A DNA stretch of 64,000 nt from Lysinibacillus_B sp031181585. GTDB lineage: Bacteria; Bacillota; Bacilli; Bacillales_A; Planococcaceae. This document shows positions 14,444-23,257 of this stretch, in pieces. The stretch lies in NCBI RefSeq assembly GCF_047301505.1, contig NZ_CP154840.1, forward strand, positions 4,402,001 to 4,466,000, written 5' to 3'. Both the position numbers and the translations under genes were made by a program. The notes beneath the pieces are model-generated. The model was not told the origin of the DNA. It was given only the letters and a program-made list of their open reading frames with translations, and did no database searches. Each line of letters begins with the position of its first letter. Within the stretch, counting starts at the first letter, position 1.

Positions 14444-15751
14444 TTAATTTGCGCTTTCTTTCAGCACTAAATTTAACTCCACTGTTTTTCCGGCACGATA
14501 TACTTTTACATTGAGTGTGTCGCCAACTTCTGTTTTTGTATAAAGATGCTGACGAAGATCAATAACGCTTTCAATTTTCTCTCCATCCATCTCATAAATC
14601 ACATCGTATTGCTTCATTCCTGCCTCTGCTGCAGAGGAACCTGCTGTTACTTCCGCTACGACTACACCTGTTGTAATTCCTTCTGGCAGCTCAAGTGTTT
14701 GTGCCTGATAGAATGCCGGAATATCTGTTAGATCCAATAGGGAGATACCCATTGCTGGTCGTACTACCTCGCCTTTTTCTTCTAGCTGCTTGATGATCGG
14801 GATAACGGTATTGATTGGAATCGCGAATCCTAAGCCTTCTACCTGCTCAGAAGCAATTTTCATCGAATTGATACCAATTAAATCACCATTTAGATTTACT
14901 AAGGCACCACCTGAGTTCCCGCCGTTGATGGCAGCATCCGTTTGGAGTACTTCTGATTGCCAATCCTCTGTTCCGTCACCGTTCAAATCAACAGGTACAG
15001 CACGGTCTGTTCCTGAAATAACGCCAACTGTTACAGAACCATAGAAGTCTAGACCAAGCGGGTTACCGATCGCAATCACTGTTTCCCCTTGCTTTAATAC
15101 TTCAGAATCTCCGAAATCAGCTACCGTTTCAATGCCGTCTGCTTTTACTTTAATAACCGCCAAATCTGTCCACATATCGCTTCCGACCAATGTTGCTTCC
15201 TTCTTAGAGCCATCCGCTAATGTGATTTCCAGCTTTTCTGCATTTTCGATTACGTGGTTATTCGTCACGATATAGGCTTCGCCGTTCTCAATTTTGTAGA
15301 CAACACCTGAACCTGTTCCAGCTTCCTGCAGCTCGCCTTCTTCCTGTTGGTTTTGCTGCGTGCCGCCTCCTTGGCCAAACCAAAAACCGCCTAATGAGTT
15401 CTGAATGGCCTGATAATTAGAAATGCCGACTACCGCCTCCGAGACTTTCTCAACAGCAGAGGTAACATCAGTTTCAACAACAGTTGCTGTTTGTTTTACC
15501 CCGGCAGTCGAACTAGATTGATCCGTTTTCTCTGTTGTGGAGCCTGGCAGCTGGCCTGCTAATGACGGTAGCAGCAGCCACATCAGTAGGGCACCAACAA
15601 TGACCCCTGATAAGCCTGTAATGAAATAGCCCGCCTTACTTCCTCCTTTTTTCTGAGCAGTACGTCTATTTCGCTCCTCTTCCTCTCGCTTCAAACGTTC
15701 CTGTAGAGGTGTTAATTCTGGTTCATTTTGATTTTGTCGTTGATCGTCCAT
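14444..15751 (-). CDS. htrC: HtrA-type membrane serine protease (YycK/HtrC)
   Basis: 435 residues. A cytoplasmic charged N-terminus (1-40) is followed by one membrane helix at about 42-62 and a linker, so the protease faces outward. Trypsin-like catalytic triad: H166 (TNNHVIE), D197 (TDLAVIK) and S280 (NGGNSGGAL). A PDZ domain at about 335-430 recognises substrate C-termini. An insert DLNGDGTED (about 255-263) resembles a calcium-binding loop. It degrades misfolded exported proteins. It lies downstream of walJ, from which a terminator separates it, so it probably has its own promoter. Confidence 0.95.
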   Translation of the reverse strand: MDDQRQNQNEPELTPLQERLKREEEERNRRTAQKKGGSKAGYFITGLSGVIVGALLMWLLLPSLAGQLPGSTTEKTDQSSSTAGVKQTATVVETDVTSAVEKVSEAVVGISNYQAIQNSLGGFWFGQGGGTQQNQQEEGELQEAGTGSGVVYKIENGEAYIVTNNHVIENAEKLEITLADGSKKEATLVGSDMWTDLAVIKVKADGIETVADFGDSEVLKQGETVIAIGNPLGLDFYGSVTVGVISGTDRAVPVDLNGDGTEDWQSEVLQTDAAINGGNSGGALVNLNGDLIGINSMKIASEQVEGLGFAIPINTVIPIIKQLEEKGEVVRPAMGISLLDLTDIPAFYQAQTLELPEGITTGVVVAEVTAGSSAAEAGMKQYDVIYEMDGEKIESVIDLRQHLYTKTEVGDTLNVKVYRAGKTVELNLVLKESAN

Positions 15752-15842
15752 TTTTTCGTCCCCCTTCTATTTAGTTTGTACCCTTACAATACATGTGAAA
15801 CATTAAAATTACATGAAAATTAATTTAAACTCATTTAAAAAA

Positions 15843-15861
15843 GCCCCGCAAAATGCGGGGC
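15843..15861 (-). terminator. Terminator of the walRKHIJ operon
   Basis: GCCCCGC (15843-15849) pairs with GCGGGGC (15855-15861); on the minus strand it is followed by a T run. It lies just after the walJ stop codon. Confidence 0.85.
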
Positions 15862-15867
15862 ATGTTA

Positions 15868-16656
15868 TCAAACAGTTACTAACGCTGTCGGCTCCTGAGC
15901 ATCTGTATCATGCAAATGGAGATATTCACCTGTAAGGATGCCGCATGACTGCAATGTCTGCGACACGCTTAAACGCGCCAGCTCTTTCATATTATTATCT
16001 TTACTTAAATGGGATAGATAGATTTGCGTTGGTTTTTCAAACGCTACCTCACTCATGGCAACAGCGGCGTCTTCATTGGAGACATGTCCTACGTCTGATA
16101 AAATACGGCGTTTAATATTCCATGGATAACGCCCCATTTGCAGCATACCGACATCATGATTGCTTTCAAATACGAAGGCATCTGCCCCGCGGATATGTCC
16201 CTTCATTCTATCACTGACATAGCCTGTATCCGTAATAAGAGCAAGCTTTCGGTCGTTTTCATGGAAGACATAAAACATCGGGTCCGCTGCATCGTGAGAC
16301 ACCGCGAATGATTCGATGGACAAGGAACCAAATGATTTCGTTGTTTCCATATCAAACTGGAACCGTAAATCAGCAGGGATATTCCCCACAAGCCCGTCCA
16401 TCGCTTCCCATGTCTTCGCATTTGCATATACGGGGACATTATATTTCCGTGCAACGACCCCAAGTCCCTTAATGTGATCACTATGTTCATGCGTCACTAG
16501 AAGACCTGTGAGCTTTTTCATATCACGGTCGATTTTTGCAAACAGCTCCTCCATCTTTTTCCCACTGAGGCCGACATCGACAAGAAAGGCATGTTCATCA
16601 TTTTCAACATAAACCGCATTTCCTGTACTCCCGCTTGCTAAAACACTAAATCGCAT
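15868..16656 (-). CDS. walJ: WalJ (YycJ) metallo-beta-lactamase-fold exonuclease
   Basis: 262 residues with the metallo-beta-lactamase signature THEHSDHIKG (about residues 55-64) that coordinates two metal ions, further metal ligands in AVSHDA and YLSHLSKDN, and an N-terminal GSTGNAVYVE strand. YycJ/WalJ proteins are 5'-3' exonucleases linked to mismatch repair and to coordination of division with replication. It is the last gene of the wal operon, 13 bases after walI. Cytoplasmic; no signal peptide. Confidence 0.93.
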   Translation of the reverse strand: MRFSVLASGSTGNAVYVENDEHAFLVDVGLSGKKMEELFAKIDRDMKKLTGLLVTHEHSDHIKGLGVVARKYNVPVYANAKTWEAMDGLVGNIPADLRFQFDMETTKSFGSLSIESFAVSHDAADPMFYVFHENDRKLALITDTGYVSDRMKGHIRGADAFVFESNHDVGMLQMGRYPWNIKRRILSDVGHVSNEDAAVAMSEVAFEKPTQIYLSHLSKDNNMKELARLSVSQTLQSCGILTGEYLHLHDTDAQEPTALVTV

Positions 16657-16669
16657 TATCTAAACTCCT

Positions 16670-17482
16670 TTATTCTTCTAAAACCTCTTGTGTATTTCGC
16701 TGTAATTCCATTACTGTACCTGTATTGGCATTAACAAAATGAATTTCTTCATTTCCTTCATCTGTTTCTACATGAACTTCCCATGTTGGAGTTAATACCT
16801 GTTTCTCAGTAAATTGCACATGCGTCGCATAACCGAGCTTCATAGAGGTGATATGATCATTTGTTTTTAAGATCTTCTGGTTATACAACCCCTTTAAAAC
16901 TTGAAGCGGTGGAACGATCGTTCTCGGCCGCCCAACCTCCTCTATTTTCTCTAGCATTGCCTGCTTGTACATAAATACTTCTCCCTTTGTATTCCAATGA
17001 AGCTGTAATCCACCCTTCTCATTGTAATACACTGTTCCATCATTTACACTTTGGAAAAACGTTGCCGTCCGTGTTTCCTCATCGATTTCCCACAGATCAA
17101 AAGATTTTCCTTCATATACATACTGATCCACAAAATCTTGAAAAGCACTTGGCTCCTTAGTGCTTGACAGCTTGATCGGCGTCTTAAAATTAACAACAAG
17201 CTGATTATCGTTTAGAAGCTGGTATTGCTGATTATTAGTAGTTGGGAGGTCATTAGAAGAATAGGTTTTTACCTGTGCGGAGATAAAGAATGCTGATTCA
17301 ACAGAATTGGGCAGCTTATCATATGTGATATTTTCACTTTGCAGCTGTACCTCAGCAGCTTCTTCTCCCGGCTTTTTCTCCAAGTTTTCCCCATGATATG
17401 TTTCAATATATTGTGAATAAAGGAACATATTTAAAATAAGGAAGACCCCGATAAATATAGATTTTGTCTTACTCCAATCCAT
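16670..17482 (-). CDS. walI: WalI (YycI) regulator of the WalK kinase
   Basis: 270 residues with a short cytoplasmic start (MDWSKTKS), one membrane helix at about 9-25 and a large extracytoplasmic domain of the two-component regulator YycI family. With WalH it forms a membrane complex with WalK that restrains (B. subtilis) or stimulates (S. aureus) kinase activity. The ATG at 17482 has GGGGAGG eight bases upstream; an earlier ATG at 17488 is too close to it. The gene overlaps the end of walH by 14 bases, indicating coupled translation. Confidence 0.93.
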   Translation of the reverse strand: MDWSKTKSIFIGVFLILNMFLYSQYIETYHGENLEKKPGEEAAEVQLQSENITYDKLPNSVESAFFISAQVKTYSSNDLPTTNNQQYQLLNDNQLVVNFKTPIKLSSTKEPSAFQDFVDQYVYEGKSFDLWEIDEETRTATFFQSVNDGTVYYNEKGGLQLHWNTKGEVFMYKQAMLEKIEEVGRPRTIVPPLQVLKGLYNQKILKTNDHITSMKLGYATHVQFTEKQVLTPTWEVHVETDEGNEEIHFVNANTGTVMELQRNTQEVLEE

Positions 17483-18797
17483 ATTCATTACCTCCCCACA
17501 GCTCCATAATCAAAGGTGTCCAGCTATTATCCCGAAGAATGAACCATCCAGGCTCCATCTCATACACTTTCTTTTCTACATTCTCTGTCAAATAGTAGCC
17601 AATAACAATATCATCAACTTTAGAGAGATTGACTTCATTGGCAGCTTTAATATGCTCAATTATATCCTTACCAGCCTCAAGTTCCTTGATACTTCTTTCA
17701 AAAACCTCGGAGTCCAATAAGTAATACGGACGGCGGTAACGATAAATATCTTCATCACCCCACGTGGTAATGAGACGGGTTAATGGCTCCGTACTACCGA
17801 ACACCGGGTATCCTTGCCAGTAGAGCTGATATTCTACTACACGTCGCTCTGTATTCATGGATGTCAGTCGGTAATCACCTGTAAAACCATGATGCTCATT
17901 GATAAAGTCGAAAGTATCCTTCAACAGCTCATATCTCGTAACTGGGGCACTACTTTCAGCAGCGGGATATACATAATTCATGACCTTCATATTCGTATCA
18001 AGCATCAACTGTGACATACTGTCTGAGTATTTGTCTTGAACGCCTTCGGATGTTTTTTGAGCAATCGCCGGGTCCTCAAACAAGATAGATTTTAATTTAT
18101 CTACCGGTATTTCATCCTTGTAATACTCGTACTGACTCACTTTTAACGGCTCCTCTACTAAATAGAGAGAAAGATTCCTCTGACGTTCAAACTCTACATA
18201 GGCAGGCAGGCTTTTTGGCTTCTCTACGAAGAGCTGTTCAAAAGCTTCAATATTAGGAATGGCCAAATCAGCACGGTAGCCGGATTGGTCATTTGTGCTT
18301 AGGAAATACAGCTGAGCATGACCGTTTTCTCTAATAGTCTTCCAATCTATGATCAGACGATTAAATGATGCTTCATTCTCTCTTGCTTCCTCCAACGAAA
18401 AAATCTCATATAATGTTTGGATTGGTACTTCTGTTTGGAAAAACATCGTCATCTGGCTCTTCGTTCGGATCATTTCATTTATTTCGTTCTCTGATATTGG
18501 AGCATCCATTATCGAAAGGTTTTTGGCCCCCAGCTTGTTCAAATAATGAGTGAATGCATCAACTTCTTCATTTGAACTTGTCCCTTTAAATCCTCCCTCA
18601 GTAGAAAAAAGTAATCGATAAGGCTTAATGACTTCAGCTAATAGCTTCTTTTCCTCACTAACTACTTCTCGGTTTTTTTGTGTATCTTCGGTCGTTAAAT
18701 AATTCGGCTTGTAATTCCAAATAAGAAATGTAAACAATAGGCTCAGGAGGACAAGAAATAGTAAGATAAACGATTTCACTTGTTCTACGTATTTCAT
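17469..18797 (-). CDS. walH: WalH (YycH) regulator of the WalK kinase
   Basis: 442 residues. One N-terminal membrane helix at about 10-27 (SFILLFLVLLSLLFTFLIW) is followed by a large extracytoplasmic domain of the YycH family. It interacts with WalK and WalI through the membrane helices to set WalK activity. The ATG at 18797 is chosen because GGAGG lies seven bases upstream and it overlaps the walK stop as ATGA; a TTG six bases earlier abuts the ribosome-binding site. The family is poorly conserved, so identification rests on length, topology and the fixed place between walK and walI. Confidence 0.92.
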   Translation of the reverse strand: MKYVEQVKSFILLFLVLLSLLFTFLIWNYKPNYLTTEDTQKNREVVSEEKKLLAEVIKPYRLLFSTEGGFKGTSSNEEVDAFTHYLNKLGAKNLSIMDAPISENEINEMIRTKSQMTMFFQTEVPIQTLYEIFSLEEARENEASFNRLIIDWKTIRENGHAQLYFLSTNDQSGYRADLAIPNIEAFEQLFVEKPKSLPAYVEFERQRNLSLYLVEEPLKVSQYEYYKDEIPVDKLKSILFEDPAIAQKTSEGVQDKYSDSMSQLMLDTNMKVMNYVYPAAESSAPVTRYELLKDTFDFINEHHGFTGDYRLTSMNTERRVVEYQLYWQGYPVFGSTEPLTRLITTWGDEDIYRYRRPYYLLDSEVFERSIKELEAGKDIIEHIKAANEVNLSKVDDIVIGYYLTENVEKKVYEMEPGWFILRDNSWTPLIMELWGGNEYGLE

Positions 18798-20623
18798 TCC
18801 CAATCCTCCGTTTCATCCTCAGAATATGGAAGTGTAAAGAAGATTGTTGTACCTACACCTTCCTCACTTTCTGCCCATATTTTCCCGCCATGTGCTTCAA
18901 TCATTTCTCGTGCAATCGCAAGACCTAGACCAGTTCCTCCCATAGAACGCGCGCGGGCGCGATCGACGCGGTAAAAACGGTCGAATATACGGCCGACATT
19001 TTCTTTTGGAATCCCCATCCCATCATCAGAAACCATTACTTTTAACATGTTATTATTCACGGTAAAACCAAAACGAATATTCCCCCCATCCGGAGAATAT
19101 TTAATCGCATTGGAAATAATATTATCGATAACCTGTGTCAGCTTATCTGTGTCAATATCTACAAAATAGCTTGTTTCCGGTAATAGTTTAATAAAGTGAA
19201 CATTTTGAGACTTCGACATTTCAAAGCGTTCAATAATACGTTCAAAGAATTTGTTGAATTCCACAAAGTCACGATTCAGTTCATATTCCTGACTGTCCAT
19301 TTTTGAAAGCTGCAATAGATCATTGACAAGACGAATCATACGCTCTGTTTCTGTCTGTGTAACATTTAGGAAATGCGGTGCGATATTTTCATCTTTCCAT
19401 GCCCCATCTGCCAGTGCTTCCAAATAGCTTCGCATTGTCGTTAGCGGCGTACGAAGCTCATGGGATACATTCGCCACGAACTCACGGCGTTCCATATCAA
19501 TTTTCTCCTGTTCGGTAATATCATGCAGGACGGTAATTAGACCGTTAACAAAACCTGTTTCCTTTTGAATAACGGAAAAGTTTGCCCGTAATATATACGG
19601 AGCATCCGTCGTGCTGAAATTCAAATTGACTGAGTCCTTCATATAAATCAAGTCTTCAAAGCTATATTCCTGTTCGACACCAAGCACAGAAGCAATTGGC
19701 CGATTTAAAGTCATCTCGCGCGAAACATGCAGAAGGTCCAGTGCCGGATCATTGATTAAAATAATCCGCCCTTTCCGGTCTGTCGCAATAACACCATCAG
19801 TCATATTAGTAAGAACACTTGCCAGCTTGCGGCGTTCTGCTTCTGTCGTAGATTGAGCCTCCTGCAGACGGTTCGTCATATTGTTGAAAGCAATCGCCAG
19901 CTGCCCGATTTCATCTGTTCCGTATACACGCACCTTACGTGAAAAGTTGCCTTTTGACATTGCTTGCGCTTGACGACGCATATCGGAAATTGGCCGCGTA
20001 ATCGTCCGGGCTACAAGAATACCTAATACAATCGTTATAATAAGGGCCATTGCTGTACCAATCGCAAAGATTTGGTTGATTTCGCCCATTTGCTCAAAGA
20101 CACGTTCAATATCAGATTCTATATAAATGGTCCCGATTACTTCACCATTTGGCCCTACTGTATCCAAAATTGGTGTAGCCAGCACCCATACACGGTTATC
20201 GTCATCGAGCCATACAGCTTCCTGCCGGCCCTTTGTAGATACTGCTGTTTTTACAATGTCTGAGGCCCATTTCTGCCCAACAAGCATCTGATTATTAGCA
20301 TCCGATGTAGCGAGCACACGATCACGTTCATCAATGATAAGAATCTCATTAATGTCTGTTGTAGAGAATTCACGTAAAATGGCAGCTAGGCTTCCTTCTA
20401 TCGTAGGCATTGATTCATCCCGTTCCCTAAGTATCTCTTCCCGTATACTATATTGGGCAAGGTCAATACGCTGTTCAATAGATTCCTTGAAGTTTTCAGT
20501 TAAATTCTCTTCCAGCTCTTTTGAAAAATAAAGGCCGATAATCTGAATGGCCATAATAATTAATAGTACATAGATTAATACAAGCTTTACATGAATAGAT
20601 TTAAAAAAGCTTACCTTTTGCAT
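18794..20623 (-). CDS. walK: WalK cell-wall sensor histidine kinase
   Basis: 609 residues, full length. Membrane helix 1 is at about 14-31, followed by an extracytoplasmic Cache/PAS-like sensor (about 35-180), membrane helix 2 at about 184-206, HAMP (about 207-255) and a cytoplasmic PAS domain (about 265-365). The HisKA domain contains the phospho-accepting His in FVANVSHELRTPLTTMRSY, and the ATP-binding domain shows the N box (DNIISNAIKYSP), G1 (DDGMGIP) and G2 (GGTGLGLAI). It phosphorylates WalR and couples cell-wall hydrolase expression to wall status; essential in most Firmicutes. Separated from walR by five bases. Confidence 0.97.
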   Translation of the reverse strand: MQKVSFFKSIHVKLVLIYVLLIIMAIQIIGLYFSKELEENLTENFKESIEQRIDLAQYSIREEILRERDESMPTIEGSLAAILREFSTTDINEILIIDERDRVLATSDANNQMLVGQKWASDIVKTAVSTKGRQEAVWLDDDNRVWVLATPILDTVGPNGEVIGTIYIESDIERVFEQMGEINQIFAIGTAMALIITIVLGILVARTITRPISDMRRQAQAMSKGNFSRKVRVYGTDEIGQLAIAFNNMTNRLQEAQSTTEAERRKLASVLTNMTDGVIATDRKGRIILINDPALDLLHVSREMTLNRPIASVLGVEQEYSFEDLIYMKDSVNLNFSTTDAPYILRANFSVIQKETGFVNGLITVLHDITEQEKIDMERREFVANVSHELRTPLTTMRSYLEALADGAWKDENIAPHFLNVTQTETERMIRLVNDLLQLSKMDSQEYELNRDFVEFNKFFERIIERFEMSKSQNVHFIKLLPETSYFVDIDTDKLTQVIDNIISNAIKYSPDGGNIRFGFTVNNNMLKVMVSDDGMGIPKENVGRIFDRFYRVDRARARSMGGTGLGLAIAREMIEAHGGKIWAESEEGVGTTIFFTLPYSEDETEDWE

Positions 20624-20628
20624 GCACC

Positions 20629-21339
20629 TTACTCCTGTTCAGGATTTCGCAGATAATACCCTACACCTCGTCTCGTCACAATCCATGTTGGATGGCTCGG
20701 ATTATCCTCGATTTTCTCGCGTAGACGGCGGATTGTCACATCCACAGTACGAACATCGCCAAAGTAATCGTAGCCCCATACTGTTTGGAGCAGGTGTTCA
20801 CGCGTCATTACTTGACCGATATGCTTAGCAAGATAGTGTAATAGTTCAAATTCACGGTGTGTCAGCTCAATTGCCTCTCCGCGTTTTAAAACAAGGTAGG
20901 CATCCGGCTGGATGATTAGGGAACCTACTGTGATATTATTTGATTCCTCCACCGGCTCATCTGCCTGTGACGCAACATTTAAGCGACGCATATTGGCCTT
21001 AACACGGGCAATCAATTCACGCGTACTAAATGGCTTTGTCACATAGTCATCGGCACCCATTTCCAGTCCTAGAACCTTATCAATTTCAGAACCTTTTGCT
21101 GTCAGCATAATAATGGGGAAGTCGTATTTTTTACGGATCTCTCGGCAAACTTCCATACCATCTCTTTTTGGCAGCATGATATCTAATAACATTAAATCCG
21201 GTTGTTGCTCCTCTACGCGGGATAATGCCTCGTCTCCATCGTAGGCGCAAATAACCGTATATCCTTCTTTAATTAAATTAAACTGTAAAATATCTGCGAT
21301 TGGTTTTTCATCGTCAACTACTAAAATCGTTTTACTCAT
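20629..21339 (-). CDS. walR: WalR essential response regulator
   Basis: 236 residues of the OmpR/PhoB class. The receiver domain has the acidic pocket D9/D10, phospho-acceptor D53 (LLDIMLP), T80 and K102. The C-terminal winged helix is at about 130-232 (HREFELLHYLAKH, then GDVRTVDVTIRRLREKIE). It activates autolysin and peptidoglycan-remodelling genes at paired TGTWAH boxes. The ATG at 21339 gives the family N-terminus MSKTILVVDDE; in-frame codons upstream up to 21363 lack a ribosome-binding site. First gene of walRKHIJ. Confidence 0.97.
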   Translation of the reverse strand: MSKTILVVDDEKPIADILQFNLIKEGYTVICAYDGDEALSRVEEQQPDLMLLDIMLPKRDGMEVCREIRKKYDFPIIMLTAKGSEIDKVLGLEMGADDYVTKPFSTRELIARVKANMRRLNVASQADEPVEESNNITVGSLIIQPDAYLVLKRGEAIELTHREFELLHYLAKHIGQVMTREHLLQTVWGYDYFGDVRTVDVTIRRLREKIEDNPSHPTWIVTRRGVGYYLRNPEQE

Positions 21340-21450
21340 TTCTATCTTCCTTTCGCATTGCAATATATTCTTACTCTATCACGCTTTTTCTTTACTTGCA
21401 TCAAACACGTATATACCTGCAGTTATTTCCCAAGAAATACTCTCGGCAGG

Positions 21451-21482
21451 AAAAAAAGGACAGCCCGTGGATGCGGACTGTC
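21451..21482 (-). terminator. Terminator of the M23 peptidase gene
   Basis: Minus strand GACAG and CCG arms pair with CGG and CTGTC around a small loop, then seven T. It separates the peptidase gene from walR. Confidence 0.75.
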
Positions 21483-21489
21483 TACTTGT

Positions 21490-22953
21490 TTATCGTAATA
21501 AAGATAATGGATTTACGAGTGAGCCGTTTTTATGGACTTCAAAATGAAGGTGTGTACCTGTTGAGTTACCTGTAGAGCCCATAACCCCAATTTTCGAGCC
21601 TTGGCCGACAACTTGTCCTACCGATACAGTGATAGATGATAAATGGGCGTAGATTGTTTCATAACCATTATTATGGTTGATGACAATTTTATTGCCGTAT
21701 GTTCCATCCCATCCTGTAAATGTCACAACTCCATTATCAGAGGCCTTGATTGTATAATTAGATGGACGAGCAATATCAATGCCTCGGTGCTGAGTGCCCC
21801 AGCGAGCCCCCATATGGCTGGATATGTAGCCGCCGACTGTCGGCCATGAAAATGTACCAGTACCACGCGAAGGAATCACTTTAGTGCCGATGACGTTAAT
21901 GTAATCCACTGGTTCAGCTGTCACTACTTCAGTCGTAACCTGCTTGTCTGTACGAACACCATTTTCAGAAGTAATCGTATACAGGACATCCTTTTGCCCC
22001 GCCTTTCCTTCTTGTTTCACTTTTGATTCGCCCTTTAACATTGTCGCATCTTTTTCAGTGATTTTCTTGAAATCAATCGTTTCTACCTTGAACTTCTGCA
22101 GCACTACTTTGACTGTTACAAGCGGTTTTTCAACTGTAACATTCAGCGGCTGTCCGATTTTTAAAAGAGATGTCTCTGTTAGCCCCGGATTCAGCGCTAA
22201 TAGCTCTTTAAGACTTAAATTATGTGCACTTGCAATTGAACCTAGTACATCACCTTGTTGTACTTTGTAAGTTTCTTTTTCAAGCGTTCCAGACAGCAGC
22301 AGTTCAACTGCCTGTTCAGGCGTAAGGATTTTCGAAGGGTCAACCTTTGCTTCTTCCCCTGCAACTGTTTCCTTCAAAGAAATTTCCGTTACACGTGTTT
22401 GATTATTTTGATTAAGGGGTACTAACTCTGTAGCAGCACCTTTATTTAATGCATCCAAGTCCTGCTGGGAAACATATTGAAGTTTCAATAGATTGATTGC
22501 TTTCTCATAATCGCTTGCATCTTTTACATAGGCAACTGCTTTTCCGTTCACTAAAAGAGCATGTGCCTCTGCTTCTACTACTAGAGAACTTGCGAGCTTT
22601 TCTATTGTTTCTGTTTCATTCACAGCGACTGTAAACACTTGTTCAGGAATAATAGTAATGTTAGAACCTGCATCTACTTTAAATTCCTTGTATTGATTAC
22701 TAGCATCTTGCTTTTTCTTTTCAATCATTCCATCGACAGTGTCTCGATCCGATACTGCCCCAATATATTCATCTCCGTTATAAAGATGATAGATTTCTTT
22801 AAAAGAATCCTTTGAATCTGCGCTTGCAGAATCAGGAGTAAATGTACCAGCTATGAGTAGTGCAGCGACAAATGTAATTTTGACACTATGGTCTTTCAAG
22901 CTTCTTGAAAAGCTTCGCCGCTCACCTGTCCTTTTCTCTCTCAAACTCATCAT
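21490..22953 (-). CDS. Secreted M23 peptidoglycan endopeptidase with LysM and G5 domains
   Basis: 487 residues. An N-terminal basic segment and hydrophobic stretch (about 27-46, ending near SASA) act as signal peptide or anchor. A middle region of about 150 residues precedes a LysM domain (YKVQQGDVLGSIASAHNLSL, about 235-280), a G5 domain (about 285-365) and a C-terminal M23 (LytM-type) domain at about 385-485. The zinc ligands sit in QHRGIDIA and THLHFEVH. It would cleave cross-links of peptidoglycan at the wall, held by LysM. The gene directly precedes walR and has a WalR-like box upstream, fitting WalR control. Two adjacent ATG codons (22953, 22950) share the AAGGAG site. Confidence 0.92.
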   Translation of the reverse strand: MMSLREKRTGERRSFSRSLKDHSVKITFVAALLIAGTFTPDSASADSKDSFKEIYHLYNGDEYIGAVSDRDTVDGMIEKKKQDASNQYKEFKVDAGSNITIIPEQVFTVAVNETETIEKLASSLVVEAEAHALLVNGKAVAYVKDASDYEKAINLLKLQYVSQQDLDALNKGAATELVPLNQNNQTRVTEISLKETVAGEEAKVDPSKILTPEQAVELLLSGTLEKETYKVQQGDVLGSIASAHNLSLKELLALNPGLTETSLLKIGQPLNVTVEKPLVTVKVVLQKFKVETIDFKKITEKDATMLKGESKVKQEGKAGQKDVLYTITSENGVRTDKQVTTEVVTAEPVDYINVIGTKVIPSRGTGTFSWPTVGGYISSHMGARWGTQHRGIDIARPSNYTIKASDNGVVTFTGWDGTYGNKIVINHNNGYETIYAHLSSITVSVGQVVGQGSKIGVMGSTGNSTGTHLHFEVHKNGSLVNPLSLLR

Positions 22954-23069
22954 AAAGCTCCTTCCAAAAAACAATCCAATAAATATATGAAGTAGTTATT
23001 TTTTATCTAAAAAATCACACTTCTATAATTTATCATATTGCATTTTCAGATTGGAGAATTATAGCGTTT

Positions 23070-23086
23070 TGTAATGAAATTGTATT
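23070..23086 (+). promoter_or_regulatory. Candidate WalR box upstream of the M23 peptidase
   Basis: TGTAAT, five bases, TGTATT at 23070-23086; WalR consensus is TGTWAH-N5-TGTWAH, so the second half has one mismatch. It lies about 120 bases upstream of the peptidase start, on the opposite strand. Confidence 0.35.
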
Positions 23087-23215
23087 ATTTCTGAAATAAT
23101 TCCTTTTACCTAATAAAGAGTTATATATTTCTGTCTCTCCCTCTTTACATACTGTTCTTTCCTTTTTATGATTCTATCCTATAAGGAAATATTCCCTTTC
23201 TTTTTCTAAAACAGA

Positions 23216-23250
23216 AAAAAGCTCCCTGGGCTTTTCATTCCCAAGAAGCT
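23216..23250 (-). terminator. Terminator of purA
   Basis: Minus strand AGCTTCTTGGG pairs imperfectly with CCCAGGGAGCT, followed by six T. Confidence 0.7.
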
Positions 23251-23257
23251 GTTATTT

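Noticed and set aside
15786..15803. parS-like ATACATGTGAAACA near htrC
   Set aside because: Five mismatches to the parS consensus; not credible beside the recF site.
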